Assembly: GCA_035373905.1 (NCBI GenBank)
Contig: DAOSOK010000001.1
Location: 124,001-188,000 of the forward strand
Direction of reading: 5' to 3'
Length of the DNA stretch: 64,000 nt
Source: Candidatus Ozemobacteraceae bacterium
Lineage (GTDB): Bacteria > Muiribacteriota > Ozemobacteria > Ozemobacterales > Ozemobacteraceae
How positions within the stretch are numbered: position 1 is the stretch's first letter; every line of letters begins with the position of its first letter. Shown piece after piece: positions 51,715-60,941 of this stretch. The position numbers were made by a program, and so were the translations under genes. Under the pieces are notes generated by a model. It did not search any database and was not told the origin of the DNA. It worked only from the letters and a program-made list of their open reading frames with translations.

Positions 51715-51734
51715 TATAAAATAAAATATACGAA
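51715..51734 (+). other. bipartite AT motif, exact copy (TATA-N8-TATACGAA), intergenic
   Basis: Half-sites start at 51715 and 51727. It lies 40 bases before the iron-sulfur protein gene, so it could also act as its promoter region. Confidence 0.55.
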
Positions 51735-51773
51735 ATCGTCTCGATCTGTTTCCGGGGATCGGCGGCTTGCTGG

Positions 51774-52997
51774 ATGATACGATTGAAGTCGCGGGAGACC
51801 CTTCGCGAAAGACTCCGGCGGGAACTCGCCAACTGCGTGAAATGCGGCGCGTGCATGGCTTTCTGCCCCGTGTACCGCGTCGAACGCACCGAAACGGCGA
51901 ACATGCGCGGCCGCCTGGCGCTGCTCCAGTCGATCGAAGCAGGCCGGAAGATCCCCGCCGATGCGGTCGATGCGGCGCTCGGAACATGCGCCGGCTGCCT
52001 GACGTGTCGCGCGACCTGCCCGAACAAAGTCGAAACCGGCCTGGCGACCACGATCGGCCGGGCGCTGCATGCCGATGCTTCGCCGAAGGCCCGTGTGCGA
52101 CGCTGGTTTCGCCGTCTCGTCGGCCGGCACCCGGTCGGAAGACGACTGCTCGCATTGTTGGATATGCCGGAGCCATCCCGCCGGCCTGACGGAAAACCCG
52201 CTGGAACGATCCTCGGGATGCTGAAACGCGCCGTTCGCACATCGCGTGAGTATTCGCCGGAACACCCCGCCACCGATTCTGCCGAAACGAATCGAATCGA
52301 TGTTCTCCTCGTTCCCGGATGCCGGCTTTCGGCGCGCCAGGAAAAAATAACGAAAGCTATAAAACTATGCGGGCGGGCGGGACTGGGGACGGCCATTGCG
52401 CCCGATATCGGCTGCTGTGGGCTTCCGGCGCTGACGGACGGGGATCTCGAAGGATACGCCGAGTCCGTCAGACGGTTGTTCGAAGAGATCGGCCGACGAT
52501 CGCCGAAACGAATCCTGTTTCTCTGCCCGGAGTGCTGGTATGCCTGGCGCATGATCCCGGAGTTGTGCGATCTGAGCGAAGCGGCGAAGGCAATCTGGAA
52601 CAACGGTGACGATTTCCTCGCTGCTCTCTCGAAAACAGGCTGGCAGCCGGGGCATCAACTGGAAAACCGCGTCGTTTTCCACGAAGCCTGTCTGTATGCC
52701 CGCGGAGGAGGAGACAAAATGGCGCCGTTCCGTCTGCTGGAGCGCGTGGTGTCGACCAAACCGGTCAATGCCGCCAGAGATGGAGCCTGCTGTGGTTCCG
52801 GTGGAGGACTCGTTCGAACGGCGCCGGGCATTGCGAACCGGATCGCTTCAGACCGGATCGAAGAACTGCGTCGGCTTGCCCCGGACACCGTTGTCACGCA
52901 TTGCGGCCGCTGTCGCGATGTTTTTGCCGATGGGCTCCGGGCTCACGGGATTCGAACCGTCACGTTTCTCGATCTGCTCGAGGAGACGGACGGATGA
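51774..52997 (+). CDS. iron-sulfur oxidoreductase subunit, GlcF-like
   Basis: A 407-residue protein with two 4Fe-4S ferredoxin motifs (CVKCGACMAFCP and CAGCLTCRATCP) and two CCG domains (GCCGLP and ACCGSGGG). It is the electron-transfer partner of the GlcD-like flavoprotein upstream. The two genes are separated by 193 bases holding the REP-like repeat. Start ATG 51774. It overlaps rnhB by ATGA. A near copy of the AT motif (AATA-N8-TATAAAA) is at 52346. Confidence 0.92.
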   Translation: MIRLKSRETLRERLRRELANCVKCGACMAFCPVYRVERTETANMRGRLALLQSIEAGRKIPADAVDAALGTCAGCLTCRATCPNKVETGLATTIGRALHADASPKARVRRWFRRLVGRHPVGRRLLALLDMPEPSRRPDGKPAGTILGMLKRAVRTSREYSPEHPATDSAETNRIDVLLVPGCRLSARQEKITKAIKLCGRAGLGTAIAPDIGCCGLPALTDGDLEGYAESVRRLFEEIGRRSPKRILFLCPECWYAWRMIPELCDLSEAAKAIWNNGDDFLAALSKTGWQPGHQLENRVVFHEACLYARGGGDKMAPFRLLERVVSTKPVNAARDGACCGSGGGLVRTAPGIANRIASDRIEELRRLAPDTVVTHCGRCRDVFADGLRAHGIRTVTFLDLLEETDG

Positions 52998-53641
52998 AAC
53001 ACGTATGTGACATGTATGCTCTCGAAAAGGAGGCGCGGGGCGAAGGCTGGCGCCTCATCGCCGGCGGGGATGAGGCCGGCCGCGGGCCCTGGGCCGGCCC
53101 GGTTTTCGCCGCGTTCGCCATTCTCCCCGATCCGTGCCCGATCGACGGGTTGAACGATTCGAAGCAGCTTTCGCGTGACGAGCGGCGACGGCTTTTCGAA
53201 GCGATCAAGGCCGAAGCCCTCGGCTACGGAATCGGCCGTGCCGAGCCTGATGAAATCGATCGCTATAATATTCTCGAGGCGACACGACTCGCGTTCCGGC
53301 GGGCGTTCGATGCGATGAAGCCCGTGCCGGACTTCGTTCTGCTCGATTACATCAAACTCCCCTGGTTGAGGCTGCCGCACCGGGCCTACGCGAAGGGGGA
53401 CGCCCTGAGCGCTTCGATCGCGGCGGCGTCGATACTCGCGAAAGAGGCTCGCGACCTGGTGATGGAGGAGTTCGACCGGCAGTATCCCGGATACGGCTTC
53501 GCGAAACACATGGGATACGGAACCGCGCAGCACCATGAGGCGCTCCAGCGTCTCGGACCGTGCCCGATCCACCGGCGCTCGTTCAAGCCGGTCAAGGCCC
53601 TGCTTCCATCGACGGAGTTCCGCAATGCGACTCTCTTTTGA
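52994..53641 (+). CDS. rnhB: ribonuclease HII
   Basis: A 215-residue RNase HII that removes ribonucleotides from DNA. Motifs: GGDEAGRGPWAGPV (first catalytic Asp and Glu), LNDSKQLS, LLDYI (Asp), KGDALSASIAAASILAKEARD. The N-terminal MKHVCDMYALEKEARGEG is a normal extension. It overlaps the glcF-like gene by four bases and the next gene by 17. Confidence 0.96.
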   Translation: MKHVCDMYALEKEARGEGWRLIAGGDEAGRGPWAGPVFAAFAILPDPCPIDGLNDSKQLSRDERRRLFEAIKAEALGYGIGRAEPDEIDRYNILEATRLAFRRAFDAMKPVPDFVLLDYIKLPWLRLPHRAYAKGDALSASIAAASILAKEARDLVMEEFDRQYPGYGFAKHMGYGTAQHHEALQRLGPCPIHRRSFKPVKALLPSTEFRNATLF

Positions 53642-54725
53642 TCTTCCGTCGCTCGCGCTCTCCCCCGGGCAGTCTGTCAGGGCGGAAGTCGTCAGCAGCG
53701 ACGAGAAGGGCAGCAACATCCTTCTCAACGGCGTTCCGACGAGAGTGAAGGAGAAGCTGGAAGCCGGGCAGAGTATACAAGGTCGTATAGAACGAACATC
53801 CGGCGGCCAGGCGGTCCTCACCCTTGGCGCCGAAGCCGATGTCACGGCTGAAGGCGCCATCGAAAAATTCTTCACGTCTCTTGGCGTCGCTCCCGGACAG
53901 GATGATCTCGCCATCGCCCAGGCGCTTCGTCGCCACGGCATTCCCCTGACGGGCGACTGGTTCCGCCGGGTGAGCGAGATGATGCTGAAACTCGGCACGG
54001 GAAGCGGTGATCGTGCAGCTCTCGACGCGCTCGTGCTGCTGCTGCGCTTCCGCGCTCCAGAGTCCGGCTTTCCGCTGCTGAAGGCATACGTCAACGGGGA
54101 TATGCGGTTCGCCGCCCTCCTTTCGAACCTCGGTGCGGGAGAAGCGGAGCTGCTGAAAGCGAACTGGAGTGCCGGTCGTGTGCTCGATCACCTTCTCAAA
54201 CTGATCGGTGGGCCGGGATTATCGACGAAGCCGGCTGCCGAGCTTCCCGCCTCGCTCGTCGATAATCTTGTACTCCAGGAACTGCTTTCGAATGCCCCGC
54301 AGGGAGTCGACGAGGGTCGCGTGTATTTTCAGTGGCCGATCTTCTGGGAAGACCAGGAGTTTCCCGATACCCTGGAGGGCGAAGCGTTCGTGCCTCCGAA
54401 AGGCCGCGAAGAGCAGGGCTACAGCCTCCGGATCCTCGTCCATCCTCCGACGCTGGGCGATATGGAAATCGCGCTACACAAGGTGGAAAAAGGTCTGTGG
54501 GTGCATTTTTCGACATCGAATCCCGAGTCCAGAGCGGCCCTGGGCGGGATGTTTCCCGCGCTCCAGGCGCGTCTGCGCGAACTTTCCTGGGCGTCGGTCA
54601 AACTGACCGTGGGCCATCTCGTTGCGCGAACGACCTTTCTCGGTCCTTCAGTCGCGGAAACGGCGGCTGAAAGGATGGAATCCGGGACTTCGCCGCGGCG
54701 CCGGGCACTCGACATTCGCGCATGA
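53625..54725 (+). CDS. FliK C-terminal-like protein (YlqG-like)
   Basis: A 366-residue soluble protein. The C-terminal part (about 270-340: YSLRILVHPPTLGDMEIALHKVEKGLWVHFS region) resembles the FliK hook-length-control C-domain. Together with rnhB upstream and the FhlB-like gene downstream it reproduces the rnhB-ylqG-ylqH order of Bacillus. No other flagellar gene is in the window. The start at 53625 follows GGAG and lies within the end of rnhB. An exact AT motif is at 53774. Confidence 0.65.
   Translation: MRLSFDLPSLALSPGQSVRAEVVSSDEKGSNILLNGVPTRVKEKLEAGQSIQGRIERTSGGQAVLTLGAEADVTAEGAIEKFFTSLGVAPGQDDLAIAQALRRHGIPLTGDWFRRVSEMMLKLGTGSGDRAALDALVLLLRFRAPESGFPLLKAYVNGDMRFAALLSNLGAGEAELLKANWSAGRVLDHLLKLIGGPGLSTKPAAELPASLVDNLVLQELLSNAPQGVDEGRVYFQWPIFWEDQEFPDTLEGEAFVPPKGREEQGYSLRILVHPPTLGDMEIALHKVEKGLWVHFSTSNPESRAALGGMFPALQARLRELSWASVKLTVGHLVARTTFLGPSVAETAAERMESGTSPRRRALDIRA
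53774..53792 (+). other. bipartite AT motif, exact copy (TATA-N8-TATAGAA)
   Basis: Half-sites start at 53774 and 53786, inside the FliK-like gene (codons ATA CAA GGT CGT ATA GAA). Confidence 0.65.
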
Positions 54726-54756
54726 TCATGGCGGCAGATATGGTATTCTTGGCCCG

Positions 54757-55044
54757 ATGACGACGAAGCGACGGCCGTTCGACGAGATCGCGGTGGCCGT
54801 GAAATACCAGTTCGGCGTGGCAGGCGAGGCGCCGAAAGTCGTCGCATCGGGCCGCGGTCTGCTTGCGCAGCGCATCGTGAAGCTTGCGCGCGAAAACGAC
54901 GTTCCGCTGCACGAGTCGCCCGCGCTGGCCGATTCCCTCGCCAAAGTCCCGGTCGGGGTCGAGATTCCGGCCGAACTCTGGGAAGCCATGGCTGAAGTGC
55001 TCGCCCACGTCTACGCTCTCGACGGAAGCAGGCGGAATGACTGA
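54757..55044 (+). CDS. FlhB C-terminal-domain-like protein (FhlB/YlqH)
   Basis: A 95-residue protein that corresponds to the cytosolic C-terminal domain of the export gate protein FlhB: AVAVKYQFGVAGEAPKVVASGRG (first part AVAVKYQFGVAGEAPKVV) and KLARENDVPLHESPALADSL. The NPTH autocleavage motif of FlhB is not present. Such stand-alone FhlB proteins can substitute part of FlhB in some bacteria. TATTCT (54744-54749) ends seven bases before the ATG, so the message may be leaderless. Confidence 0.85.
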   Translation: MTTKRRPFDEIAVAVKYQFGVAGEAPKVVASGRGLLAQRIVKLARENDVPLHESPALADSLAKVPVGVEIPAELWEAMAEVLAHVYALDGSRRND

Positions 55045-55405
55045 CAGGCGCCACCAGCTCGGCGCATGGGGGGAAAGCGAGGCGGCGCGTTTCCTCGAAA
55101 CGCTCGGGTATTCGATCGTCGAACGGAACGTTCGGACTCGCTATGGCGAGCTCGATATCGTCGCCCGCGATGGCTCGGTTCTTGTCTTTGTCGAGGTGCG
55201 AACGAAATCGAAAACGACGCACGGCCACCCTTTCGAGACCATCGGACCCGGGAAACAGAAGAAACTCATCGGGATGGCCCGCTGGTATCTGCACGCGCGC
55301 AACATCGGAGATACGGTCGATTGCCGTTTCGATGCCATAGCGATTGTCTGCGAGGAACCCGGACATTGGGTGGTTGAGCATCTGAAAAATGTCTTGTATA
55401 CATGA
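55037..55405 (+). CDS. yraN: YraN-family (UPF0102) endonuclease-like protein
   Basis: A 122-residue protein of the UPF0102 family, a restriction-endonuclease-like fold. GAWGESEAARFLETLGYSIVERN, GELDIVARDG and LVFVEVRTKS (catalytic-type D-ExK) are present; the first is quoted here as GESEAARFLETLGYSIV. The family is linked to DNA processing but its role is not established. The start at 55037 overlaps the FhlB-like gene by 8 bases. Confidence 0.92.
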   Translation: MTDRRHQLGAWGESEAARFLETLGYSIVERNVRTRYGELDIVARDGSVLVFVEVRTKSKTTHGHPFETIGPGKQKKLIGMARWYLHARNIGDTVDCRFDAIAIVCEEPGHWVVEHLKNVLYT

Positions 55406-55564
55406 TCGAGAGGGTGGAATACCGGAATACCAACGGTGTGTGACACGAATGACGCGGTTGGCGGCAAGAAAGCCACCCTTGGCGCAGGCAGATTCTGGTA
55501 GAATGTCTGAAACACGCGGTTCCGGGCGGCGGTACGGAACGTGCTATTACCGGATGTGGGGGTG

Positions 55565-56227
55565 ATGAACATGATGGGATTAGGGCTTGTGCATATTTAC
55601 GGAGCGTTTTTGCTGTTTGGCGTCGGGTATGCCGTCCTGGTCACGCTGCTCGGCAATCTTGGCGGCGACCACGGAGGCGATGCCCCCGGAGATGCCGGCG
55701 ATCTCGATGTCGGCCATGATGTCGGTGGCGGACACGATGCCGCTCCCGGCGACTCGGGAGAGGCGGGGGAGAGCAGCGCGGGATTGTCGCCCTTCAGCCC
55801 GCTGATGATCGCGACCTTCGCCACGCTGTTCGGCGGCCTCGGATTCATCACCCTTGGGATTTTCGGGTCGATTCCGCTGATGCCGCAGGTCGTGTCGAAC
55901 GGTGTCAGCGTCATCATCTCGGCGGCGCTGGCCGTCATTCTGTCGAGTTACTTCTCGTTCTTTCTTGTCAAGCTGTTCGTGAAGACCGAGACGGGCGGAA
56001 TGACCTCCACAAGCCGGTTGATCGGTTGCGAGGCCGAGGCGAGCCTGGACATGACGCCTGGGAAGGTGGGCGAAATCACCTATCTCCATGGCGGAAGCCG
56101 TCAGAACGGCATGGCAATGCTGGTCGAGGGCTCGCAGCCGGTGAAGAAAGGCCAGTGCGTAGAGATCGTCGCCATCAAGGAAAGTGTCATGTATGTGAAA
56201 CCCGTCGAACCCCCGCCGGCTCTGTAA
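55565..56227 (+). CDS. NfeD/YuaF-like membrane protein
   Basis: A 220-residue protein with an N-terminal helix (1-28), a Gly/Asp/His-rich loop (about 28-75), two or three further helices (about 75-145) and an OB-like C-terminal domain (about 150-215). It precedes a flotillin gene, as NfeD-like yuaF precedes yuaG in Bacillus. ATG 55565 was chosen over an upstream in-frame ATG because a G-rich site lies directly in front. TAGAAT (55499-55504) is a possible -10. Confidence 0.7.
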   Translation: MNMMGLGLVHIYGAFLLFGVGYAVLVTLLGNLGGDHGGDAPGDAGDLDVGHDVGGGHDAAPGDSGEAGESSAGLSPFSPLMIATFATLFGGLGFITLGIFGSIPLMPQVVSNGVSVIISAALAVILSSYFSFFLVKLFVKTETGGMTSTSRLIGCEAEASLDMTPGKVGEITYLHGGSRQNGMAMLVEGSQPVKKGQCVEIVAIKESVMYVKPVEPPPAL

Positions 56228-56269
56228 TGGAACGGGTTTGGCGGCGTTGCTCGATCGATGCGGATTTGC

Positions 56270-56298
56270 TTGACGGTGTCGGAGCCCTGAGATAAGAT
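56270..56298 (+). promoter_or_regulatory. promoter of the flotillin gene
   Basis: TTGACG (56270-56275), 17-base spacer, TAAGAT (56293-56298). The ATG at 56342 is preceded by AGAGGAGAG. Confidence 0.7.
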
Positions 56299-56341
56299 TT
56301 TCTGACGCCGTTCTTACCCCTATACAAGAGGAGAGAGACTC

Positions 56342-57991
56342 ATGGAAATGACGTCGATGATCATCGTGGGCGTGCTCGGAATTCTGCTGTTCGTTTTTCT
56401 CATTTTTATTCTCTGGGCCGGTCGCGTGCAGACCGTCGGGCCCAATGAAGTGCTGATCATTTCCGGCGGTTCTCACACCGTCGTCGATCCGAACGGCAAC
56501 AAGCACACGCTTGGCTTCAAGGTCGTCAAGGGCGGTCGCGCCTTCGTCTGGCCGATCATCGAGAGAGCCGAACGACTGTCGCTCGAACTGATGACGCTCG
56601 AGATTCAGACCCCCGAAGTCATGACCAACTCCGGCGTTCCGGTCATGGTCGACGGCGTCGCGCAGATCAAGGTCAAGAGCGAGGAGTTCGCGATTCACAC
56701 CGCCGCCGAGCAGTTCCTCGGGAAATCCAAGTCCGAGATCATGGGAATTGCCCATCAGACCCTCGAAGGCCATCTCCGCGCGATTCTCGGCACGATGGAA
56801 GTCGAGGAAATCATCAAGAACCGGGACAAGTTCGCTTCGAACGTCCAGGAAGTATCGGCGCCCGACCTGGCTCGCATGGGCCTCGTGATCGTGTCGTTCA
56901 CGATCAAGGATATCCGCGACAAGCAGGGCTACCTCGAGTCTCTCGGGAAGAAGGCGATCGCCGAGCGCCAGCGCGACGCCGCCATCGGCCAGGCCGAAGC
57001 CCAGCGCGACGCCGAGATCAAGCGCTCCGAAGCGACCGCCAAGGCCGTCGAGGAGTCGAGTAAGTTCAACAAGCAGGCGCAGGTCACCAAGCTCGCCAAC
57101 GAGACCGTCGTCGCCGAAGCGCATCGCAACAACAAGATCAAGGTTGCCGAATACGAGGCCGCCGTCAACCAGAAGAAGGCCGATGCCGACAGGGCCTACG
57201 ATCTGCAGAAGTTCAAGGTCGACCAGCTGGTTCGCGCCGAAGAACTGCAGGTCACCGTCATCGCCAAGCAAAAGGAAATCGAGATTCAGCAGCAGGAAAT
57301 CAAGCGGCGCGAACTCGAACTGGTCGCCACCGTCGAACGCCCGGCCGAGGCCGAGCGCAAAAAGGTCGAGACGCTGTCCCAGGCCGAGCAGTTCAAGCTG
57401 AAGACCACCGCCGAAGGTGAGGCCGAGTCGGCCCGCCTGCGCGGTCTCGCCCGCGCCGACGTCGAGCGTGCCGAAGGTACCGCCGCTGCCGACGTCTCCA
57501 AGATCAAGGGAAATACCGAAGCCGAGGTCAAGAAGAGCCAGGGTCTCGCCGACGCCGACATCATCAGGGCGAAGGCCATGTCGCAGGCCGAAGGCGTGAA
57601 GGCGATGGGTCTTGCCGAAGCCGAAACCCGGCGCGCGATCGGTCTCGCCGAAGCCGAAGCCATGGAAAAGAAGGCCGCGGCCTGGAAATCCTACAACGAA
57701 GCTGCCATCAGCCAGATGTTCATCGAGAAGCTCCCCGAGATCGTGCGTGCCGTATCCGAGCCGCTGAGCAAGACCGAGAAGATCATCATGATCAGCAACG
57801 GCGGCGACGGTGTCGGAGCCTCGAAGATCACGAAGGAAATCATCGACGTCGTCACCCAAGTTCCCCCGATGCTCGAAGCCGTCACCGGCGTCGACATGCG
57901 CGAGATGCTCGGCAAGGTGAAGGGCGTCGTCGCCGGCGAGCCTCCCAAGCCGGCACCGAACGCCCCGCCGAGTGGCAAAGCGAAGGGCTGA
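56342..57991 (+). CDS. flotillin (SPFH/PHB-domain protein)
   Basis: A 549-residue protein. An N-terminal membrane segment (5-27) is followed by the SPFH domain (about 30-225) and a long coiled-coil flotillin domain (about 225-470) full of Glu-Ala repeats such as ADADIIRAKAMSQAEGVKA and LAEAETRRAIGLAEAEAME. Flotillins form membrane assemblies that organise other proteins. Compared with others, the region 340-450 has many near-identical GLAxAE units. It has its own promoter and terminator and follows the NfeD-like gene. Confidence 0.92.
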   Translation: MEMTSMIIVGVLGILLFVFLIFILWAGRVQTVGPNEVLIISGGSHTVVDPNGNKHTLGFKVVKGGRAFVWPIIERAERLSLELMTLEIQTPEVMTNSGVPVMVDGVAQIKVKSEEFAIHTAAEQFLGKSKSEIMGIAHQTLEGHLRAILGTMEVEEIIKNRDKFASNVQEVSAPDLARMGLVIVSFTIKDIRDKQGYLESLGKKAIAERQRDAAIGQAEAQRDAEIKRSEATAKAVEESSKFNKQAQVTKLANETVVAEAHRNNKIKVAEYEAAVNQKKADADRAYDLQKFKVDQLVRAEELQVTVIAKQKEIEIQQQEIKRRELELVATVERPAEAERKKVETLSQAEQFKLKTTAEGEAESARLRGLARADVERAEGTAAADVSKIKGNTEAEVKKSQGLADADIIRAKAMSQAEGVKAMGLAEAETRRAIGLAEAEAMEKKAAAWKSYNEAAISQMFIEKLPEIVRAVSEPLSKTEKIIMISNGGDGVGASKITKEIIDVVTQVPPMLEAVTGVDMREMLGKVKGVVAGEPPKPAPNAPPSGKAKG

Positions 57992-58018
57992 CGTTCTTGG
58001 GATGTGAAGTCTGATACT

Positions 58019-58056
58019 GCGAGAACCCGTTTTGGAGCGACGAAACGGGTTCTCGC
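58019..58056 (+). terminator. terminator of the flotillin gene
   Basis: A perfect 14-base stem GCGAGAACCCGTTT / AAACGGGTTCTCGC with a 10-base loop, followed by TCGTTATT. Confidence 0.8.
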
Positions 58057-58119
58057 TCGTTATTGCGCGATCGTCAAATAATATATCAATGTATACAAAT
58101 ATCGTAAAGGTGTGAAACT

Positions 58120-60918
58120 ATGATCAGGTTCCGCTCGTTTGTTGCAGCAACTTGCGTGATGTGCTTGATGACTGGGGCATCAGCGAACGGTCAGATGAGG
58201 CCGTCCGCCGCTTCCCTGGCCGGATTGCGCTCCTCTACCTCTTCGTCTCAATCGGTTCCGGGAAACCGGATGACGCCAGGGACGCTCGAACGGAAACCTG
58301 ACGAAAAGCAGACCCCCCCTTCGACGACAGAGGTTCCTTTCGAGGAAGAGCTGGCGGTTGAAGACGAGATTGCGATCGTCGGCGCCGAAAAAGCAGCTGC
58401 CGAAAAGGAAACCGCGGCGAAGCTGAAAAAGCGGGTTGCCATTCTCGAAAAGCTTTTGCGGAAAAGGATCGAGAAGGAACTCACCGAGGAGGAATATAAA
58501 AAACTGGAGCAGGAAGCCAAGGAAGATGAAGAGATGCTCAAAGCCCTTGGCGAAACCTACCAGGAGAAGAAAGAACTCGCTCCGCGCGAGCCGTCGCTGG
58601 TCGACGAGGAAATGATTAGGCGCCGGACGGACCAGCTTCTTGGCCGTGAAATGGCAGACAAACCGTACGGCCTCGATTTTTTCACTGCCGGACGGGATGT
58701 CCTGACGACTCCCGACATGGTGTCGGTGCCGTCCGCATACATCCTTGGGCCCGGGGATGATCTCAAGATCATCATCTGGTCGGAAATGGGCGATGAGACT
58801 GTCTACGACGTCACAGTGAATCCCGAAGGCCAGGTGTATATCCCGATCATCGGTTTGCTGCGGGTCGCCGGATCGACGGTCGGGGAGTTCGAGCAGACGG
58901 TGCTGGGGAGTCTTACCGGGAAGTTCGCCCATTTCAAGGGGCAGGTGACGCTTACGAAAGTCCGCATGCTCCAGATTTTCGTCACCGGCGAAGTCGAACG
59001 ACCCGGTGCGATGACGATTTCTGCCCTGTCGACGGCATTCCAGGCCCTCTATCAGGCCGGCGGCCCGAATTCGCGTGGTTCCATGCGGAAAATTCGGGTC
59101 ATGCGCGGGAAGGACGTCATTTCAAATATCGACCTATATAAATATCTGATGACCGGCGACAAGTCGCAGGACGTCTCGCTGGAAAGCGGCGACACCATTT
59201 TCGTTCCCCCCGTCGGACCGCAGGTGGTCGTTCGCGGGGAAGTCGTCAGACCCGCCCGATTCGAACTGAATGATGAGAAGATGCTGGCGGACGTGCTCGC
59301 CATGGCCGGCGGAATCCAGCCTTCGGCAAATCCCCGCCGGATGAAAGTGTATCGCTGGCAGGGGGATCAGCGCAGGAAAATCCTGGATGCCGGTGCAACC
59401 GATGGGGCGGGTGCCCTTGCCTCATTCGAAATAAGCGGCGGCGATGAAATCGACGTCGAGCGCGCCACCGAAGACGTTGGCAACAGCGTTACGGTGGATG
59501 GAGCCGTGCTTCGCCCCGGCGAATACGCTGTCACCGAAGGCCTTACCCTTGGTGATCTGCTGAAGCGCGCCGGTGGCCTCAAAAGCGAGGAAGCAGCGGC
59601 ATCCGGTCAGTTGATCCGCAAACTCGAGGGCGGTCGCGAGAGCATCGTCACGTTCGATCCCGCTGCCGCTCTCGCCGGGGAAAAGGACGCCGCGATTCCC
59701 CTTCATGGGCTCGATACCATAAGGATTTTCTCGAACAAAGAGGTTGAGGCGGATACGCGTGTCGTGACGATTTCCGGCGCTGTGCGTCGCCCTGGGGAAT
59801 ATATCTTTCGCGATGGAATGAAGATCCGCGATCTCATCCTGCGTGCCAAGGGGCTTACCGCTGACGCTGCCGGAGAGGCGGAAGTCGCGCGCGTCGCGAA
59901 AGGGCGCACCAGCGAAACGAAACATATCGATCTAAATAAAGTGCTGAACACTCCCAAAGATCCGGAAAACGTTTCGATCATGCCTCTCGACCGGGTCAAC
60001 ATCCTGGCGCGCGGCGACGCGTTGCTGGAATCCGAAGTCGTCGTGCTGAAGGGTGAAGTCAGGCGGCCGGGGCCATACGCCATCCGCCGACGCGGCGAAA
60101 CACTGGAAGATCTGATCGAACGCGCCGGCGGCCTCACGGAAGAGGCCTTCCCGGAAGGTGCGATTTTCATGCGGAAAATCGCGAATATAGCCGACGATGA
60201 ACAGCTTAAAGTTGCCGAGCAGGTGCGCGAGGAGTTGTTCCGCCAGGCTAACATCGATTTGCAGGCTGATCTGCTTCGTGCGGGTGCGAAAATTGACGTT
60301 ACGAGTCCGCAGGGGAGAAACGAACTTCTTGGAGCGCCATCCGACCAGGCGGAGACTGTGTCGGGGAAAAAATCGGCGGTTCTTGTCCAGAGGCCGACAC
60401 CCCGTGAAGAGACAACACGGGGAATCCCAGAAGATAAGCAGCAGAAATATGGCTCGCTTGAGCTTTCCTCTCGATCGATTCGCCAGGATGTTCTCAGAAT
60501 TCCCGTTCGCCTGAAGGGGAAGAAAGAGCGTGACCGGGGAAAAGGCAATGGCGACGATGTTGTGTTGCGAAATGGCGATGAGATAACGATTCCGGCCATT
60601 CCAGACACGATTTCGGTCGTTGGTGCCGTTGTGAATCCGTCGACCCTGATGTATCGCAAGGGGATGAGCGCCCGTGGATACATCAACAGCGTCGGAGGGT
60701 TTGCCGGACATTCGAATCATCAAAAGACCGTTGTCGTTCGCGCGAATGGAGAGGTTTTCCCTCTCCACCGGGTTGGGCAGATCAAACGCGGCGATATTAT
60801 CTTGGTGCCGCCAAAACCGCAACTGGTGCGGCGGAACAAACTGCAGGAAAGCGGGCAGATTGCACAGATTCTCGGAAATCTTGCCGTCGTCTATAAAGTG
60901 GTCATGAACGCAAACTAG
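58120..60918 (+). CDS. SLBB-domain polysaccharide export protein (Wza-like)
   Basis: A 932-residue exported protein. A signal peptide (1-23) and a Glu/Lys-rich coiled coil (about 75-165) precede a polysaccharide-export domain (about 205-290: YILGPGDDLKIIIWSE) and about seven SLBB domains, each with a GEVxRPGxxxL or GAVxRPGEY motif (for example VTGEVERPGAMTISAL, ISGAVRRPGEYIFRDG). Such proteins form the periplasmic and outer-membrane part of capsule or exopolysaccharide exporters. No lipobox is seen and no polymerase or tyrosine kinase gene is in the window. Confidence 0.9.
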   Translation: MIRFRSFVAATCVMCLMTGASANGQMRPSAASLAGLRSSTSSSQSVPGNRMTPGTLERKPDEKQTPPSTTEVPFEEELAVEDEIAIVGAEKAAAEKETAAKLKKRVAILEKLLRKRIEKELTEEEYKKLEQEAKEDEEMLKALGETYQEKKELAPREPSLVDEEMIRRRTDQLLGREMADKPYGLDFFTAGRDVLTTPDMVSVPSAYILGPGDDLKIIIWSEMGDETVYDVTVNPEGQVYIPIIGLLRVAGSTVGEFEQTVLGSLTGKFAHFKGQVTLTKVRMLQIFVTGEVERPGAMTISALSTAFQALYQAGGPNSRGSMRKIRVMRGKDVISNIDLYKYLMTGDKSQDVSLESGDTIFVPPVGPQVVVRGEVVRPARFELNDEKMLADVLAMAGGIQPSANPRRMKVYRWQGDQRRKILDAGATDGAGALASFEISGGDEIDVERATEDVGNSVTVDGAVLRPGEYAVTEGLTLGDLLKRAGGLKSEEAAASGQLIRKLEGGRESIVTFDPAAALAGEKDAAIPLHGLDTIRIFSNKEVEADTRVVTISGAVRRPGEYIFRDGMKIRDLILRAKGLTADAAGEAEVARVAKGRTSETKHIDLNKVLNTPKDPENVSIMPLDRVNILARGDALLESEVVVLKGEVRRPGPYAIRRRGETLEDLIERAGGLTEEAFPEGAIFMRKIANIADDEQLKVAEQVREELFRQANIDLQADLLRAGAKIDVTSPQGRNELLGAPSDQAETVSGKKSAVLVQRPTPREETTRGIPEDKQQKYGSLELSSRSIRQDVLRIPVRLKGKKERDRGKGNGDDVVLRNGDEITIPAIPDTISVVGAVVNPSTLMYRKGMSARGYINSVGGFAGHSNHQKTVVVRANGEVFPLHRVGQIKRGDIILVPPKPQLVRRNKLQESGQIAQILGNLAVVYKVVMNAN

Positions 60919-60941
60919 GAAATCATAGAGGAGAATCGAGT

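Noticed and set aside
53264..53272. TATAATATT in rnhB as an AT motif
   Set aside because: No partner half-site at 12 bases; counted only as an isolated AT-rich patch.
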